Notes: generated from the letters alone by a model not told the origin. Shown: positions 35,402 to 44,999, counted from the stretch's first letter. The stretch is DNA of 64,000 nt from Pseudomonas putida (GCF_028682635.1 NZ_JANHLK010000023.1:1-64000); one strand, 5' to 3'. Made by a program: numbers and translations.

Positions 35402-36853
35402 TCAGGACACGATGTGATCGGCCGGTTTCAGGGTTCGGGTCAAACGGTGAAAGCTGAAACTGAACCCTGGAAACATGGCAATCACATGACCGCTCTTGCT
35501 TTGATACCAACTGTGGCAGCCTCCGGACTTCCACACCGTGCGCTGCATTTCTCTATGGATCATTTCAGTGTAGGTACGTTCTGCCTCGGGGCGTACTTCT
35601 ATGCTGCGCAAACCGCGTGCTTTTAACGTGCGAATGCAATCGAGGATGTAATTCATCTGCGATTCGATGATGAACAGCGCCGATGTGTGGCCGATACCGG
35701 TGTTCGGGCCGGTGACGATAAACAGGTTGGGAAAGGCCGGCAGGCTGGTGCCGAGGTAGGCCCTGGGGTACTGCGCCCAGACGTCTCTGAGACGGATGCC
35801 GTTTTTTCCGCTGACGGGGTAGGAAATCACCCCGTCGGTGGCGTCGTAACCGGTGGACCAGACGATCAGGTCCAGGTCGATGTGCTGGCCGTCCTGCATG
35901 ACGATGCCGCTTTCATCGATGGCTTTGATGCCCTGTTCGCGGCTGTGCAATGTCACGTTAGGGCGGCCCAGCGCAGGATAAAGCGTACTCGACAGAATCA
36001 CTCGCTTACAGCCAATGGTGTAGTCCGGTGTCAGTTTTCGCCGCAGTTCGGCGTCCGGCACCTGGCGCTTGAGGAAGCGCAGGGCCTGATGTTGCACCAC
36101 GCGGATGGCCGGTTTCGAGTATTTGAAGGCAATTACCCGGGTTTCAAATTGCCAGTAGATCAGCCAGCGCAGCAGCTTGTAGGCCGGTTTGAGCCCGAGC
36201 AGCCAGCGCTGGAAGCGGCCGAAGGTGCGGTCGGCCCGTGGCAGCACCCAATGCGGCGTGCGCTGGAACACATGCAGCTGCTCGACGTGCGGAGCTATCG
36301 CCGGTATCACCTGGGCAGCACTGGCGCCACTGCCGACGATGGCCACGCGCTTTTGTCGGTAATCGTATGAATGATCCCAGTTGTTGGTGTGAAAGCTCTT
36401 GCCCTGAAAGCGTTCCCGGCCTTCGAAGTGCGGGACCACCGGTTGGCTCAGGGGCCCGGTGGCATTGATCAGGAATTGCGCATGAAAGGTGCCCTTGGCG
36501 CTGTGCACCGCCCATTGTTTATGCACGTCGTCCCATTCGACGCGCTCGACATTGGCTTGCAGTTCCACCCGGTCCCGCAGGTCGAAGTGCTCCATCACGT
36601 AGCGGGTGTAGCGGTGCAGTTCAGCCTGTTCGGCGAACATCTGCGTCCAGCGGTAAGGAGCGAACGACAGCGAATAGAGCGGCGAGGGCACGTCGACCGC
36701 GGCGCCCGGGTAGGTGTTCTGGCACCAGGTGCCGCCGAAGAAATCCCTTCGTTCCAGCAGGCGAAAGTCGGTGATGCCGGCCTTGAGCAAATTGACCGCC
36801 GCGCACTGGCCGCCAAAACCGCTGCCGATGATCAGTACTTGAAAGGTCTGCAT
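35402..36853 (-). CDS. Flavin-containing monooxygenase, Baeyer-Villiger type
   Basis: 483 residues. It has an FAD-binding GSGFGGQCAA at the N terminus, FFGGTWCQNTYPGAAVD, the Baeyer-Villiger fingerprint FQGKSFHTNNWD (F-x-G-x-x-x-H-x-x-x-W-D) near residue 150, an NADPH-binding GSGASAAQVIP, and WSTGYDATDG near the C terminus. Such enzymes insert oxygen next to ketones using NADPH, giving esters. A strong CAGGAGG precedes the ATG. The alpha/beta hydrolase gene begins 22 bases downstream, so oxidation followed by ester hydrolysis is a plausible joint role. Confidence 0.88.
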   Translation of the reverse strand: MQTFQVLIIGSGFGGQCAAVNLLKAGITDFRLLERRDFFGGTWCQNTYPGAAVDVPSPLYSLSFAPYRWTQMFAEQAELHRYTRYVMEHFDLRDRVELQANVERVEWDDVHKQWAVHSAKGTFHAQFLINATGPLSQPVVPHFEGRERFQGKSFHTNNWDHSYDYRQKRVAIVGSGASAAQVIPAIAPHVEQLHVFQRTPHWVLPRADRTFGRFQRWLLGLKPAYKLLRWLIYWQFETRVIAFKYSKPAIRVVQHQALRFLKRQVPDAELRRKLTPDYTIGCKRVILSSTLYPALGRPNVTLHSREQGIKAIDESGIVMQDGQHIDLDLIVWSTGYDATDGVISYPVSGKNGIRLRDVWAQYPRAYLGTSLPAFPNLFIVTGPNTGIGHTSALFIIESQMNYILDCIRTLKARGLRSIEVRPEAERTYTEMIHREMQRTVWKSGGCHSWYQSKSGHVIAMFPGFSFSFHRLTRTLKPADHIVS

Positions 36854-37045
36854 GGGCCTCCTGTTCAGCGTCGTGAATCAATCCTTATCTTCATGTATAG
36901 CCGTTTCTGCAGGCGTAACGAATTTGCAGGAGAGGGGAGTTCGCCCCGCCAGCCGGTGATGGCTATTTGACGTTACCCTGTTAGACTTCGGGCACACCTG
37001 CTATCCCGGTGTGAACAGGTTTCGTTCTGTGGTGCAGAGGTCCCA

Positions 37046-38119
37046 ATGGGAAAGAAGGGAGGAAAAGGACTTTCACTGGCCAGGAGGCTCTACACATCGC
37101 GCGTCCTCGGCCTGGTATTGGGGCTGATATGCGTGGCTGTGGCGATGTACCCGCTGAACCCGGCAACCTGGGTATGGGGGCTCATGTTGTTCAACGGCCT
37201 GCTCTGGCCGCACCTGGCCTATCAATGGGCGCGTCGGCGCGAGAGACCCTACCACGCCGAACACCGCAACCTGCTGGTCGACGCGTTCATGGGCGGCTTC
37301 TGGGTCGCCGCGATGCAGTTCAATCCGCTGCCCAGTGCAACGACCATTTCCATGATGGCGATGAACAACGTGGCCATCGGCGGACTGCGTTTTCTGCTGG
37401 CGGGCACGGTCGCGCAGGTGCTCGGGATTGGTGTCGGCTGGTTGATCTTCACGCCGCTGTTCATCCCTGAAACATCCCAGCTGCAGCTCTACGCCTGCTT
37501 GCCCCTGATGTGTTTTTACCCGCTGGCGCTGGGCCTGATCTGCTTTCGCCAGGCGCATACCCTCGGCCAGCAAAAGCGTGAACTGCTGGCCCTGAGCCGC
37601 ACCGACAGCCTGACCGGCCTGCTCAATCACGGCGCCTGGAAGGATCAGCTGGAAATCGAGTTCCAGCGCTGCCAACGTCAGCATCAGGGCGGCGCTATCG
37701 CGCTGATCGACATCGACCACTTCAAGAGCATCAATGACACCTACGGCCACGTGGCCGGTGACCTCGTGCTGCGCCAGCTGAGCAAGATGCTCAAGCAGAA
37801 CCTGCGGGCTACCGATGTGGCCGGGCGTTATGGCGGCGACGAGTTCTGCGTGATCCTTCCCGACCTGCCCCTGAACAGCGCTGCCGCGGCCATGGACGCC
37901 CTGCGTGACCGCTTCGCAACCCTGGGCTACGAGCAGAACCCGGCCCTGAAAGTCAGCCTGAGCATCGGCCTGGCGGCCTTCAACACCCGCCACAGCGACG
38001 CGACCCTGTGGCTCAACGACGCTGACCAGGCGCTGTACGAGGCCAAGACCACGGGGCGAAATCGGGTTATCTGCTGCAGCAATGACCGGCCTCAGCACGA
38101 ATTGCTCGATTCGGTCTGA
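37046..38119 (+). CDS. Diguanylate cyclase, MASE2-GGDEF
   Basis: 357 residues. The N-terminal 175 residues form a MASE2 membrane sensor (several helices from RRLYTSRVLGLVLGLICVAV). The GGDEF domain follows, with the active-site RYGGDEF and an intact inhibitory I site RATD five residues before it, so product feedback is expected. It should make cyclic di-GMP. E. coli DgcC (AdrA), which acts with curli and cellulose, has the same architecture; the curlin genes of this window are 31 kb away, so a link is only suggestive. GAGG is six bases before the ATG. Confidence 0.92.
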   Translation: MGKKGGKGLSLARRLYTSRVLGLVLGLICVAVAMYPLNPATWVWGLMLFNGLLWPHLAYQWARRRERPYHAEHRNLLVDAFMGGFWVAAMQFNPLPSATTISMMAMNNVAIGGLRFLLAGTVAQVLGIGVGWLIFTPLFIPETSQLQLYACLPLMCFYPLALGLICFRQAHTLGQQKRELLALSRTDSLTGLLNHGAWKDQLEIEFQRCQRQHQGGAIALIDIDHFKSINDTYGHVAGDLVLRQLSKMLKQNLRATDVAGRYGGDEFCVILPDLPLNSAAAAMDALRDRFATLGYEQNPALKVSLSIGLAAFNTRHSDATLWLNDADQALYEAKTTGRNRVICCSNDRPQHELLDSV

Positions 38120-38136
38120 CCGACACCGCAATCTCT

Positions 38137-38160
38137 GTGGGAGCCTGCTCGCGAAGGGGC
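38137..38160. repeat. Degenerate REP remnant
   Basis: TGTGGGAGCCTGCTCGCGAA, a shortened single arm of the GGGAGCGGGCTTGCTCGCGA family, lies after the diguanylate cyclase stop. No partner arm is present. Confidence 0.5.
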
Positions 38161-38268
38161 CGTAGCATTCAGTATCGATACCCAGGCTCATGTGTGTTCC
38201 TTTCGGGATGGAGCTGTGGCGCCTGGTCAGGTAGGGTTCCTGTCCCGACACGCATCAAGGACCCGATC

Positions 38269-39504
38269 ATGACGCTAAAACTGTCTCGTTCGCTGCTGGC
38301 CGCCAGCCTGGCCCTGGCCCTCGGTACCTTCGCCCCCGGGGTATTCGCCGACCCTCACGAACAAGTCCTGGCCCACGCCGAGCAATACAAGGGGGAAGCC
38401 TTGAAGCTGCTGGAACGGTTGGTGAATATCGACTCCGGTTCCGGCTACGAACCCGGCTTGACCCAGGTCGGCGACATCGCCATCGAAGAGTTGAAAAAGC
38501 TCGGCGCGACCATTGAGCGAGTACCCAATACCCCGGACAAAAGCAGCCATGTCATCGCGACCCTCAAAGGTACCGGCAAGGCGAAAATCCTGCTGATGGC
38601 GCACATGGACACCGTGTTCAAGCAAGGCTCCGCTGCCGAACGTCCGTTTCATATCAAGGACGGTCGCGCCTACGGGCCGGGCGTGATGGATGACAAGGGC
38701 GGCATCGTAGCCGGCATCTATGCCCTGAAAGTGCTGAAAAATATCGATTTCAAGGACTATGCGCAGATCACATTCCTGCTCGACGCCAGCGAAGAAACCG
38801 GCTCGGACATCGCCACTGATCTGATCAAGAAAACGGCCAAGGCCCACGACGTAACCCTCAACCTCGAACCCGGTCGCCCGGCGGACGGTCTTGTGGTGTG
38901 GCGCAAAGGCAGTGCCACGGCGTTGGTCGAAGTCAAAGGCAAGGCCTCTCATGCCGGTGTTGCGCCGGAACTGGGGCGCAACGCGGCCATGGAAGTGGCG
39001 CACCAGATCCTGCAGCTGGGCAAACTGGGCGATGAAGCGAAGAAAACCACCATCAACTTCACCGTGCTCAATGCCGGCGACCGCAAGAACGTGATTCCTG
39101 ATCAGGCAACGGCCGCGGCGGACGTGCGCGCAGCAGTGCCGGAGGAATTCGACCGGATCGAGAAAGATCTGGCACGGGTTTCCCAGGACAAGCTGATTGC
39201 CGATACAGAGGTCACCACGACGCTAAAGCGTGGATTGCCACCGATGCCACAAACCGCCGAATCCGATCGACTGATGGCCATGGCCCAAGGCATCTACGGT
39301 GAAATCGGCCGCAAGTTGACGGAGGAGGGCAGCGGAGGCGCGGCTGATGCCAGTCTCTCGGCCAGCGTCGGCACGCCGACGCTGGATGGCTTCGGAATTG
39401 TCGGCGGCAATATTCATACGCCAGAGGAATACGCCGAAATCGACAGCGTCGCGCCACGGATCTATTTGCTGTCGCGGATGATTATGGAGTTGGCCAGCAA
39501 ATAG
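38269..39504 (+). CDS. M20 peptidase, carboxypeptidase G2-like (glutamate carboxypeptidase)
   Basis: 411 residues with a signal peptide (residues 1-26, ending GVFA), close in length to Pseudomonas carboxypeptidase G2 (about 415). Zinc-site motifs are MAHMDTVF, GVMDDKGG, DASEETGSD (catalytic Glu-Glu) and LEPGRPAD; the dimerisation insert begins ALVEVKGKASHAG. The family removes C-terminal glutamate from folates and peptides in the periplasm; substrate here is inferred. AAGGA precedes ATG 38269. The 133-bp REP array begins 17 bases after the stop. Confidence 0.88.
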   Translation: MTLKLSRSLLAASLALALGTFAPGVFADPHEQVLAHAEQYKGEALKLLERLVNIDSGSGYEPGLTQVGDIAIEELKKLGATIERVPNTPDKSSHVIATLKGTGKAKILLMAHMDTVFKQGSAAERPFHIKDGRAYGPGVMDDKGGIVAGIYALKVLKNIDFKDYAQITFLLDASEETGSDIATDLIKKTAKAHDVTLNLEPGRPADGLVVWRKGSATALVEVKGKASHAGVAPELGRNAAMEVAHQILQLGKLGDEAKKTTINFTVLNAGDRKNVIPDQATAAADVRAAVPEEFDRIEKDLARVSQDKLIADTEVTTTLKRGLPPMPQTAESDRLMAMAQGIYGEIGRKLTEEGSGGAADASLSASVGTPTLDGFGIVGGNIHTPEEYAEIDSVAPRIYLLSRMIMELASK

Positions 39505-39520
39505 GCGTCTTCGCGACAGT

Positions 39521-40950
39521 TGTTGTGCTGGCTTGCCAGCGAAGACGGTGAGTCAGGCGACGGAGGTGTTGGCTGTGCTGGCGACATCGCTGGCAAGCCA
39601 GCTCCTACAGGTTTTTTGGATGTTGCCGGGATTTGTGACTGGCGGTGATCCCTTGTAGGAGCTGGCTTGCCAGCGAAGGCGGTGTGTCAGGCGACGGAGG
39701 TGTAGGCTGTGCTGGCGTCTCGCTGGCAAGCCAGCTCCTACAGGTTTTTTGGGTGTTGCCGGGATTTGTGCCTGGCGGTGATCCCTTGTAGGAGCTGGCT
39801 TGCCAGTGAAGGCGGTGAGTCAGGCGACGGAGGTGTTGGCTGTGCTGGCGTCATCGCTGGCAAGCCAGCTCCTACAGGTTTTTTGGATGTTGCCGGAATT
39901 TGTGCCTGGCGGTGATCCTTGTAGGAGCTGGCTTGCCAGCGAAGGCGGTGAGTCAGGCGACGGAGGTGTTGGCTGTGCTGGCGTCATCGCTGGCAAGCCA
40001 GCTCCTACAGGTTTTTGGGTGTTGCCGGGATTTGTGCCTGGCGGTGATCCCCTGTAGGAGCTGGCTTGCCAGCGAAGACGGTGTGTCAGGCGACGGAGGT
40101 GTAGGCTGTGCTGGCGTCTCGCTGGCAAGCCAGCTCCTACAGGTTTTTTGGGTGTTGCCGGGATTTGTGCCTGGCGGTGATCCCTTGTAGGAGCTGGCTT
40201 GCCAGTGAAGGCGGTGAGTCAGGCGACGGAGGTGTTGGCTGTGCTGGCGTCATCGCTGGCAAGCCAGCTCCTACAGGTTTTTTGGATGTTGCCGGAATTT
40301 GTGCCTGGCGGTGATCCTTGTAGGAGCTGGCTTGCCAGCGAAGGCGGTGAGTCAGGCGACGGAGGTGTTGGCTGTGCTGGCGTCATCGCTGGCAAGCCAG
40401 CTCCTACAGGTTTTTGGGTGTTGCCGGGATTTGTGCCTGGCGGTGATCCCTTGTAGGAGCTGGCTTGCCAGCGAAGACGGTGAGTCAGGCGACGGAGGTG
40501 TTGGCTGTGCTGGCGTCTCGCTGGCAAGCCAGCTCAGGTTTTTTGGGTGTTGCCGGGATTTGTGCCTGGCGGTGATCCCTTGTAGGAGCTGGCTTGCCAG
40601 CGAAGACGGTGTGTCAGGCGACGGAGGTGTTGGCTGTGCTGGCGTCATCGCTGGCAAGCCAGCTCCTACAGGTTTTTTGGGTGTTGCCGGGATTTGTGCC
40701 TGGCGGTGATCCCTTGTAGGAGCTGGCTTGCCAGCGATGACGGTGTGTCAGGCGACGGAGGTGTTGGCTGTGCTGGCGTCTCGCTGGCAAGCCAGCTCCT
40801 ACAGGTTTTTTGGATGTTGCCGGGATTTGTGCCTGGCGGTGATCCCTTGTAGGAGCTGGCTTGCCAGCGAAGGCGGTGTGTCAGGCGACGGAGGTGTTGG
40901 CTGTGCTGGCGTCATCGCTGGCAAGCCAGCTCCTACAGGTTTTTTGGGTG
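39521..40950. repeat. Eleven-unit tandem REP array, period 133 bases
   Basis: Full units start with TGTAGGAGCTGGCTTGCCAG at 39654, 39787, 39920, 40053, 40186, 40319, 40452, 40581, 40715 and 40848; a first, altered unit starts near 39521. Each holds two inverted REP arms about 48 bases apart and a constant spacer (TTTTTTGGGTGTTGCCGGGA...GGCGGTGATCCC). One unit is 129 long because part of an arm (CCTACA) is deleted near 40533. Units 39654-40052 and 40053-40451 share private variants in the same order, so a 399-bp block was copied. The open frames here are repeat artefacts. Confidence 0.95.
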
Positions 40951-40953
40951 CGA

Positions 40954-41823
40954 TTACTCTTTGACGTGCATGAACTCTTCCGCCCAACGGATGTATTCCT
41001 CCGGCTGGGTGTAGGTATGCGTCAGTTCAGTCGCGCTCAGGTCCGATGCCTGGGTAAAGATCTGACGCTGTTCGCGCAGGCTGTCGTACGTCGCCTTGAT
41101 GGCGGCGAAGTAGGCACCGTGGCCGTCGATGACGACGCGCACGCCCAGTTCGGCCAGGCGTTTGTCGTCACGCAGCAATGGATTGCCGTAGGTCACCAGC
41201 ATCAGCGGCACGCTCAGGTGCTCGGCGATTTGTTCCAGATGGTCGAAATCCTTCACCCCCACCATGCAGATGCCATCCGCACCGGCGGCCTGGTACTGCT
41301 TGGTGCGGCTGATGATCTCCTGGACCGGCAGAATGCCCGCGTGGGTGCGGGCGATGATGGCCATTTCCCGGTCACACCGGGCTTCCAGTGCCGCACGAAT
41401 CTTGCCGACACCTTCGGCGACCGTGATCAGGTCCGTGGACTTGCGGCCAAATTGGGCTGGCAACAGGGTGTCTTCGATGGTCAGGGCGGCCACGCCGGCC
41501 CGCTCCAGCTCGACGATGGTGCGCATGACGTTGAGTGCGTTGCCGTAGCCGTGGTCGGCGTCGGCGATCACCGGCAATTGGGCGACGCGGCCGATACGGG
41601 TGGCCTGTTCGGCGAACTCGCTGAGGGTGATCAGGGCAAAATCCGGGGCGCCCAGTACCTGCAATGACGCGACCGAGCCACCGAGGATCCCCACCTCGAA
41701 CCCGAGGTCTGCGGCGATGCGTGCCGACATCGGGTCGAAGACCGATGCGGTGTGATAGCAGGTGTTGGACGCGAACAGTTGACGAAAATTGCGGCGCAAA
41801 TCTTGATGAGAAAGCCTGGACAT
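40954..41823 (-). CDS. Oxaloacetate decarboxylase, isocitrate lyase/PEP mutase superfamily
   Basis: 289 residues. It resembles P. aeruginosa PA4872, a class of oxaloacetate decarboxylase in the PEP mutase superfamily that lacks the usual cysteine loop. Marks are SVASLQVLGAPDFALITL, VIADADHGYGNALNVMRT (metal-binding Asp), ALTIEDTLLP and ARTHAG. Reaction: oxaloacetate to pyruvate and carbon dioxide, in the cytoplasm. The ribosome-binding site is weak. Its 3' end meets the REP array within four bases. Confidence 0.87.
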   Translation of the reverse strand: MSRLSHQDLRRNFRQLFASNTCYHTASVFDPMSARIAADLGFEVGILGGSVASLQVLGAPDFALITLSEFAEQATRIGRVAQLPVIADADHGYGNALNVMRTIVELERAGVAALTIEDTLLPAQFGRKSTDLITVAEGVGKIRAALEARCDREMAIIARTHAGILPVQEIISRTKQYQAAGADGICMVGVKDFDHLEQIAEHLSVPLMLVTYGNPLLRDDKRLAELGVRVVIDGHGAYFAAIKATYDSLREQRQIFTQASDLSATELTHTYTQPEEYIRWAEEFMHVKE

Positions 41824-41972
41824 ATGAGTTCCACCAATGGAAATGGAAGGGCTTGAGCAAAAGTGTCAACGCCGAAGATGTGAAAGGCTATCACGGGGGC
41901 AGGTCAGGAATGATGACGAATTTAGCGGTTTTCCGGCCACAGGCGTCAATCTTGTGGCGAGGCAGGGCGCAT

Positions 41973-43004
41973 TTACGCCGCCACGGCCTGCTGCTGTCGG
42001 TTGGGCAGCGCCACTGCTCGCACCGAGTCGCCGGGTTGCAGCTGCAGGCGTTTGGCGGTGAGGCGGTCGACCAGCAGGATGTCGCCCCTCAATTGCGCCG
42101 GGGCGGCGGTGATGCGGCAGTTTTCCAGGCGACGATTGTGTATCAGCCAGGTCGGTGCCTGGTCGTCCGGGGTGCCGATCGCCAATGCCAGGAGTCGGCT
42201 GTCGCGCACGGTGCGAATGGCCGAAACCGGCGCTTCGATGACCGGGCCCGCGTCGAAGATGTCGATGAAGCCCTGGTGGGAGAATCCTTCGGCCGTGAGG
42301 ATTCTCAGTGCCGGCTCGGCATCGTGATGCGGCTTGCCGATCACGGCTTGGGCCCGTTCGGTGAGCAGGCAGGTGTAGAGCGGTTGCCGTGGCATCAGCT
42401 CGGCGATGAACGATTTGTTGCCCAGCCCCGACAAATGCTCGGCATGACTGAAATCCATCTTGAAAAAGTGCCGGCCCACACTGTCCCAGAACGGTGAACA
42501 ACCTTTTTCGTCGGCACTGCCGCGCAGCTCGGCGATCATTTTCTCGCCGAACAGGTGCGGGAACTCCGCCGCCAGCAACAGGCGTCCCAGCGTGAGCAGG
42601 CGGCCGTTGCTGCCCCGGCGCTGGTCGGGGCGCAGGAACAGCGAGCAAAGTACCGATTGACCGGTCATTTCATTATTGAGGAACAGGGTCGGGATTTGCC
42701 GCGAAATACCCAACGCGGGTGAAGAACTGACCGTCAGCCCGAGCCGATAGTTGTACCAAGGCTCGCGCAGGCCAACCGCGCCGGTCATGGCGCTGACGCC
42801 GAGCACCTGCTGGTCGTCGTCTTCAAGGACAAACAGGTAATCGGCGTCGGCGCGTTCGACCTGCTCGGCGAAGGTTCTTTGGACCCAGCGCAAGCGGTGG
42901 GTCAGGCGCTCTTCATTGACCAGGGGCGTCAAGTCGCGACCGGCCAGGCGGCTCAGCGCCAGCAAGGCGGGCAGGTCGGTCACCTGGACCGGGCGCAGGA
43001 TCAT
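41973..43004 (-). CDS. Arginine/ornithine succinyltransferase-like, AruG (AstA) family
   Basis: 343 residues of the AstA/AruF/AruG family, GNAT-like acyltransferases that put a succinyl group on arginine in the AST pathway. Typical segments: MTGAVGLREPWYNYRLG, SLFLRPDQRRGSNGRLL, SPFWDSVGRHFFKMDF and MPRQPLYTCLL. It is paralogous to the gene 61 bases upstream, as AruF and AruG are to each other. The other AST genes (aruC, D, B, E) are absent here, so this may be a second copy with a changed substrate. Confidence 0.82.
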   Translation of the reverse strand: MILRPVQVTDLPALLALSRLAGRDLTPLVNEERLTHRLRWVQRTFAEQVERADADYLFVLEDDDQQVLGVSAMTGAVGLREPWYNYRLGLTVSSSPALGISRQIPTLFLNNEMTGQSVLCSLFLRPDQRRGSNGRLLTLGRLLLAAEFPHLFGEKMIAELRGSADEKGCSPFWDSVGRHFFKMDFSHAEHLSGLGNKSFIAELMPRQPLYTCLLTERAQAVIGKPHHDAEPALRILTAEGFSHQGFIDIFDAGPVIEAPVSAIRTVRDSRLLALAIGTPDDQAPTWLIHNRRLENCRITAAPAQLRGDILLVDRLTAKRLQLQPGDSVRAVALPNRQQQAVAA

Positions 43005-43065
43005 GCGGGCGTGCCTTGTGCGAGCCCGTTCGGGAGTTGTCGACGGGAATCCTGGCGTTTGTTAC

Positions 43066-44082
43066 TCACAGCGCGATCAGCCGGACGTTGCTGCCTTCAG
43101 TCACCTGCAGCGCCTGGCACATCTCGCAGTCCAGCCCCACGGGTTGACCGGCGCGGTAGTCGAGATCGGCGACGATGGCGCGATAGTGCCCAAGCGCATC
43201 GTTGCTGACCAGATACCGGCCGCGGGCATCGATGGATGAAACGGGCGAGACCAGCGCGGTCTGGCTCTGCGCAATCGAGCGAATGTCGCCGGTGCGTGCC
43301 TGCAGGGTCGGGCCGCCATCGAACAGGTCGACGTAGCTGGTGGTCTCGAACCCCTCGCGTTCAAGGATATCGAAGGCTTCCTGGCCATCGGGGTGGATGC
43401 GCCCGATGCAGTCTTGCGCGGCCTGGGGCAGCATCGGCACGTAGATCGGGTATTGCGGCATCAGATGGGCGAGGAACGACCGGCTTTCCAGGCCGCAGAG
43501 CCGCTCGGCCTCGACGTAGGGCAGGTCGAAGAAGTGCTTGCCCACGGCATCCCAGAAGGGTGACTGGCCGTCATCGCTGCTGAAGCCGACGATTTCGCTG
43601 ATCACCGCGTCGGCAAAGCGTTGTGCATGGGCCGCAATGAACAGCAGGCGTGCCCGCGACAACAGTTCGGAGTGGGGCGTGCGCACCAGCGCCGAATCGA
43701 TATGGAAGCCGCGCAGCAAGGTGTGGCCGTTGAGGTCGTGGCACAGCGACAGGGCAGGCACGCCGTGCTCGATGTTCAGCTCGCGCGAGGCGCTGGTGAA
43801 AGGGCGGTTGCGCAGGCTGTAGAAGGGTTCGCTGAAACCGGCCGTGGCGACGATTTCCGAGCAGCCCACCAGGCGCCCGTCCGCCTGGTTTTCCAGGACA
43901 AAAAAGTAATTTTGCGGGCCGGGACACTCGGCGTTTTGATCCAGCGATGTGCAGGCGTCGACAATCCTGTCACGCAATCGGGCGCTGTCATCGGGCAAGG
44001 ACGTGACGCCCACCAGGCTTTCGCGGGCCAAACGCTGCAATTGGGGCAGGTCAGTGGGTTGCACGGTGCGCAAGACCAGCAT
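43066..44082 (-). CDS. Arginine/ornithine succinyltransferase-like, AruF (AstA) family
   Basis: 338 residues. It follows P. aeruginosa AruF closely at LARESLVGVTSLPDD, SEIVATAGFSEPFYSLRN, SPFWDAVGKHFFDLPY, FLAHLMPQYPIYVPMLP and ILEREGFETTSYVDLFDGGP (each quoted up to the limit). It probably forms a heteromeric enzyme with the next gene. CAGGAG precedes the ATG. It is the first gene of a two-gene unit, with a long upstream region that carries a promoter-like pair at 44185-44213. Confidence 0.84.
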   Translation of the reverse strand: MLVLRTVQPTDLPQLQRLARESLVGVTSLPDDSARLRDRIVDACTSLDQNAECPGPQNYFFVLENQADGRLVGCSEIVATAGFSEPFYSLRNRPFTSASRELNIEHGVPALSLCHDLNGHTLLRGFHIDSALVRTPHSELLSRARLLFIAAHAQRFADAVISEIVGFSSDDGQSPFWDAVGKHFFDLPYVEAERLCGLESRSFLAHLMPQYPIYVPMLPQAAQDCIGRIHPDGQEAFDILEREGFETTSYVDLFDGGPTLQARTGDIRSIAQSQTALVSPVSSIDARGRYLVSNDALGHYRAIVADLDYRAGQPVGLDCEMCQALQVTEGSNVRLIAL

Positions 44083-44184
44083 GGGTGCACTCCTGTATCA
44101 AAGAGCTCGGCGACCGGCCTTCGCATGAGGGCATCCCGGCTCCTGCTGGATGAGGTGTTTCGTTAATCCGTTGAAAACAGTATT

Positions 44185-44213
44185 TGTATAGAGCGCACTA
44201 CATGTCTAGTTAA
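44185..44213 (-). promoter_or_regulatory. Possible sigma70 promoter of the AruF/AruG-like operon
   Basis: On the minus strand TTAACT and TATACA are 17 bases apart, with an imperfect palindrome around ACATGT in the spacer (AGACATGTAGT) that could bind a regulator. The remainder of the 344-base gap 44083-44426 shows no gene or repeat I recognise; it is the shared upstream region of two divergent operons. Confidence 0.35.
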
Positions 44214-44426
44214 TTTTGACGGGACTTTTCCAAGGTCGAACAGGCGGGAAATAGCTGTCAGCGGCGGATGAAGGGGATGTTGAAGAATCGTGTAGGGCGT
44301 CGCCCTTGAAGCGTGTTCGAATCGTTGAAATGACAACCCCTGACGAACTTTCTTACGGCACAATTGGGCAATGACTTACGGCCAGGTGCCGATTTTCCTT
44401 TCTATCCAACAGAGTGATTTTTTTTC

Positions 44427-44999
44427 GTGCAGGCGACCCGATTGACCCTGATCTGCCACGCTCGAACCCTTGCACAGAAACAGGCACGCTTTCCCGTGGA
44501 CGAACCCCTGGAGATGGATTGGCAAGCGGCGCGGGGTTCCCGAGGGGCACGCTTCAAGGAGGCCTCGCGCTTGTTGTGCGGGCCGGAGTTGCGCACCCGA
44601 CAGACTGCCGAGCTGTTCGGCAAACCAGTGGAAGTCGTCGCAGACCTGCGCGATTGTGACTTCGGCGATTGGCGCGGTAAACGCATCAACGACCTGCAGA
44701 AAAACCAGGCCGAATCACTAAAGGACTGGCTCGCCGACCCGCGCTCAGCGCCCCACGGCGGCGAGTCGGTGGTGCAAGTCGGCGAGCGCGTCGCCGCCTG
44801 GTTGAAAACCCTGGAAGCGTTGCCCGGCTATGTGCTTGCCGTGACCCATCCATTCATCCTGCGTGCCGCGTTGATGCATGTGCTGCAGGGGGCGGCCTTC
44901 AACCTGATCGATGTCGAGCCGCTGTCGACGATAGATCTGCAGTTTCATGGTTGCTGGCGGCTGCGGCTGCCGTGCAGCGATAACGAGGGCATGTCCTGA
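44427..44999 (+). CDS. Histidine phosphatase superfamily protein with altered active-site motif
   Basis: 190 residues, branch 1 of the histidine phosphatase (phosphoglycerate mutase-like) superfamily. The usual R-H-G is replaced: the protein reads LICHARTLA, keeping the His but with Cys for the first Arg. Other active-site positions are present (ELRTRQTAELF, LRDCDFGDWRG and VTHPFILRAAL). It may be a weak or redirected phosphatase. Because it overlaps cobF by one base (TGATG), a role in cobalamin synthesis such as a CobC-like phosphatase is possible. GTG is the apparent start; the ribosome-binding site is poor. Confidence 0.7.
   Translation: MQATRLTLICHARTLAQKQARFPVDEPLEMDWQAARGSRGARFKEASRLLCGPELRTRQTAELFGKPVEVVADLRDCDFGDWRGKRINDLQKNQAESLKDWLADPRSAPHGGESVVQVGERVAAWLKTLEALPGYVLAVTHPFILRAALMHVLQGAAFNLIDVEPLSTIDLQFHGCWRLRLPCSDNEGMS

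Noticed and set aside
39521..40950. CRISPR array
   Set aside because: The repeats are inverted REP pairs in 133-base units and the spacers are identical rather than unique. No cas genes are near.
39709..40987. Several open frames in the 133-bp array
   Set aside because: Identical peptides recur with the repeat period (for example 39709-39915 and 40108-40314), so they are repeat artefacts.
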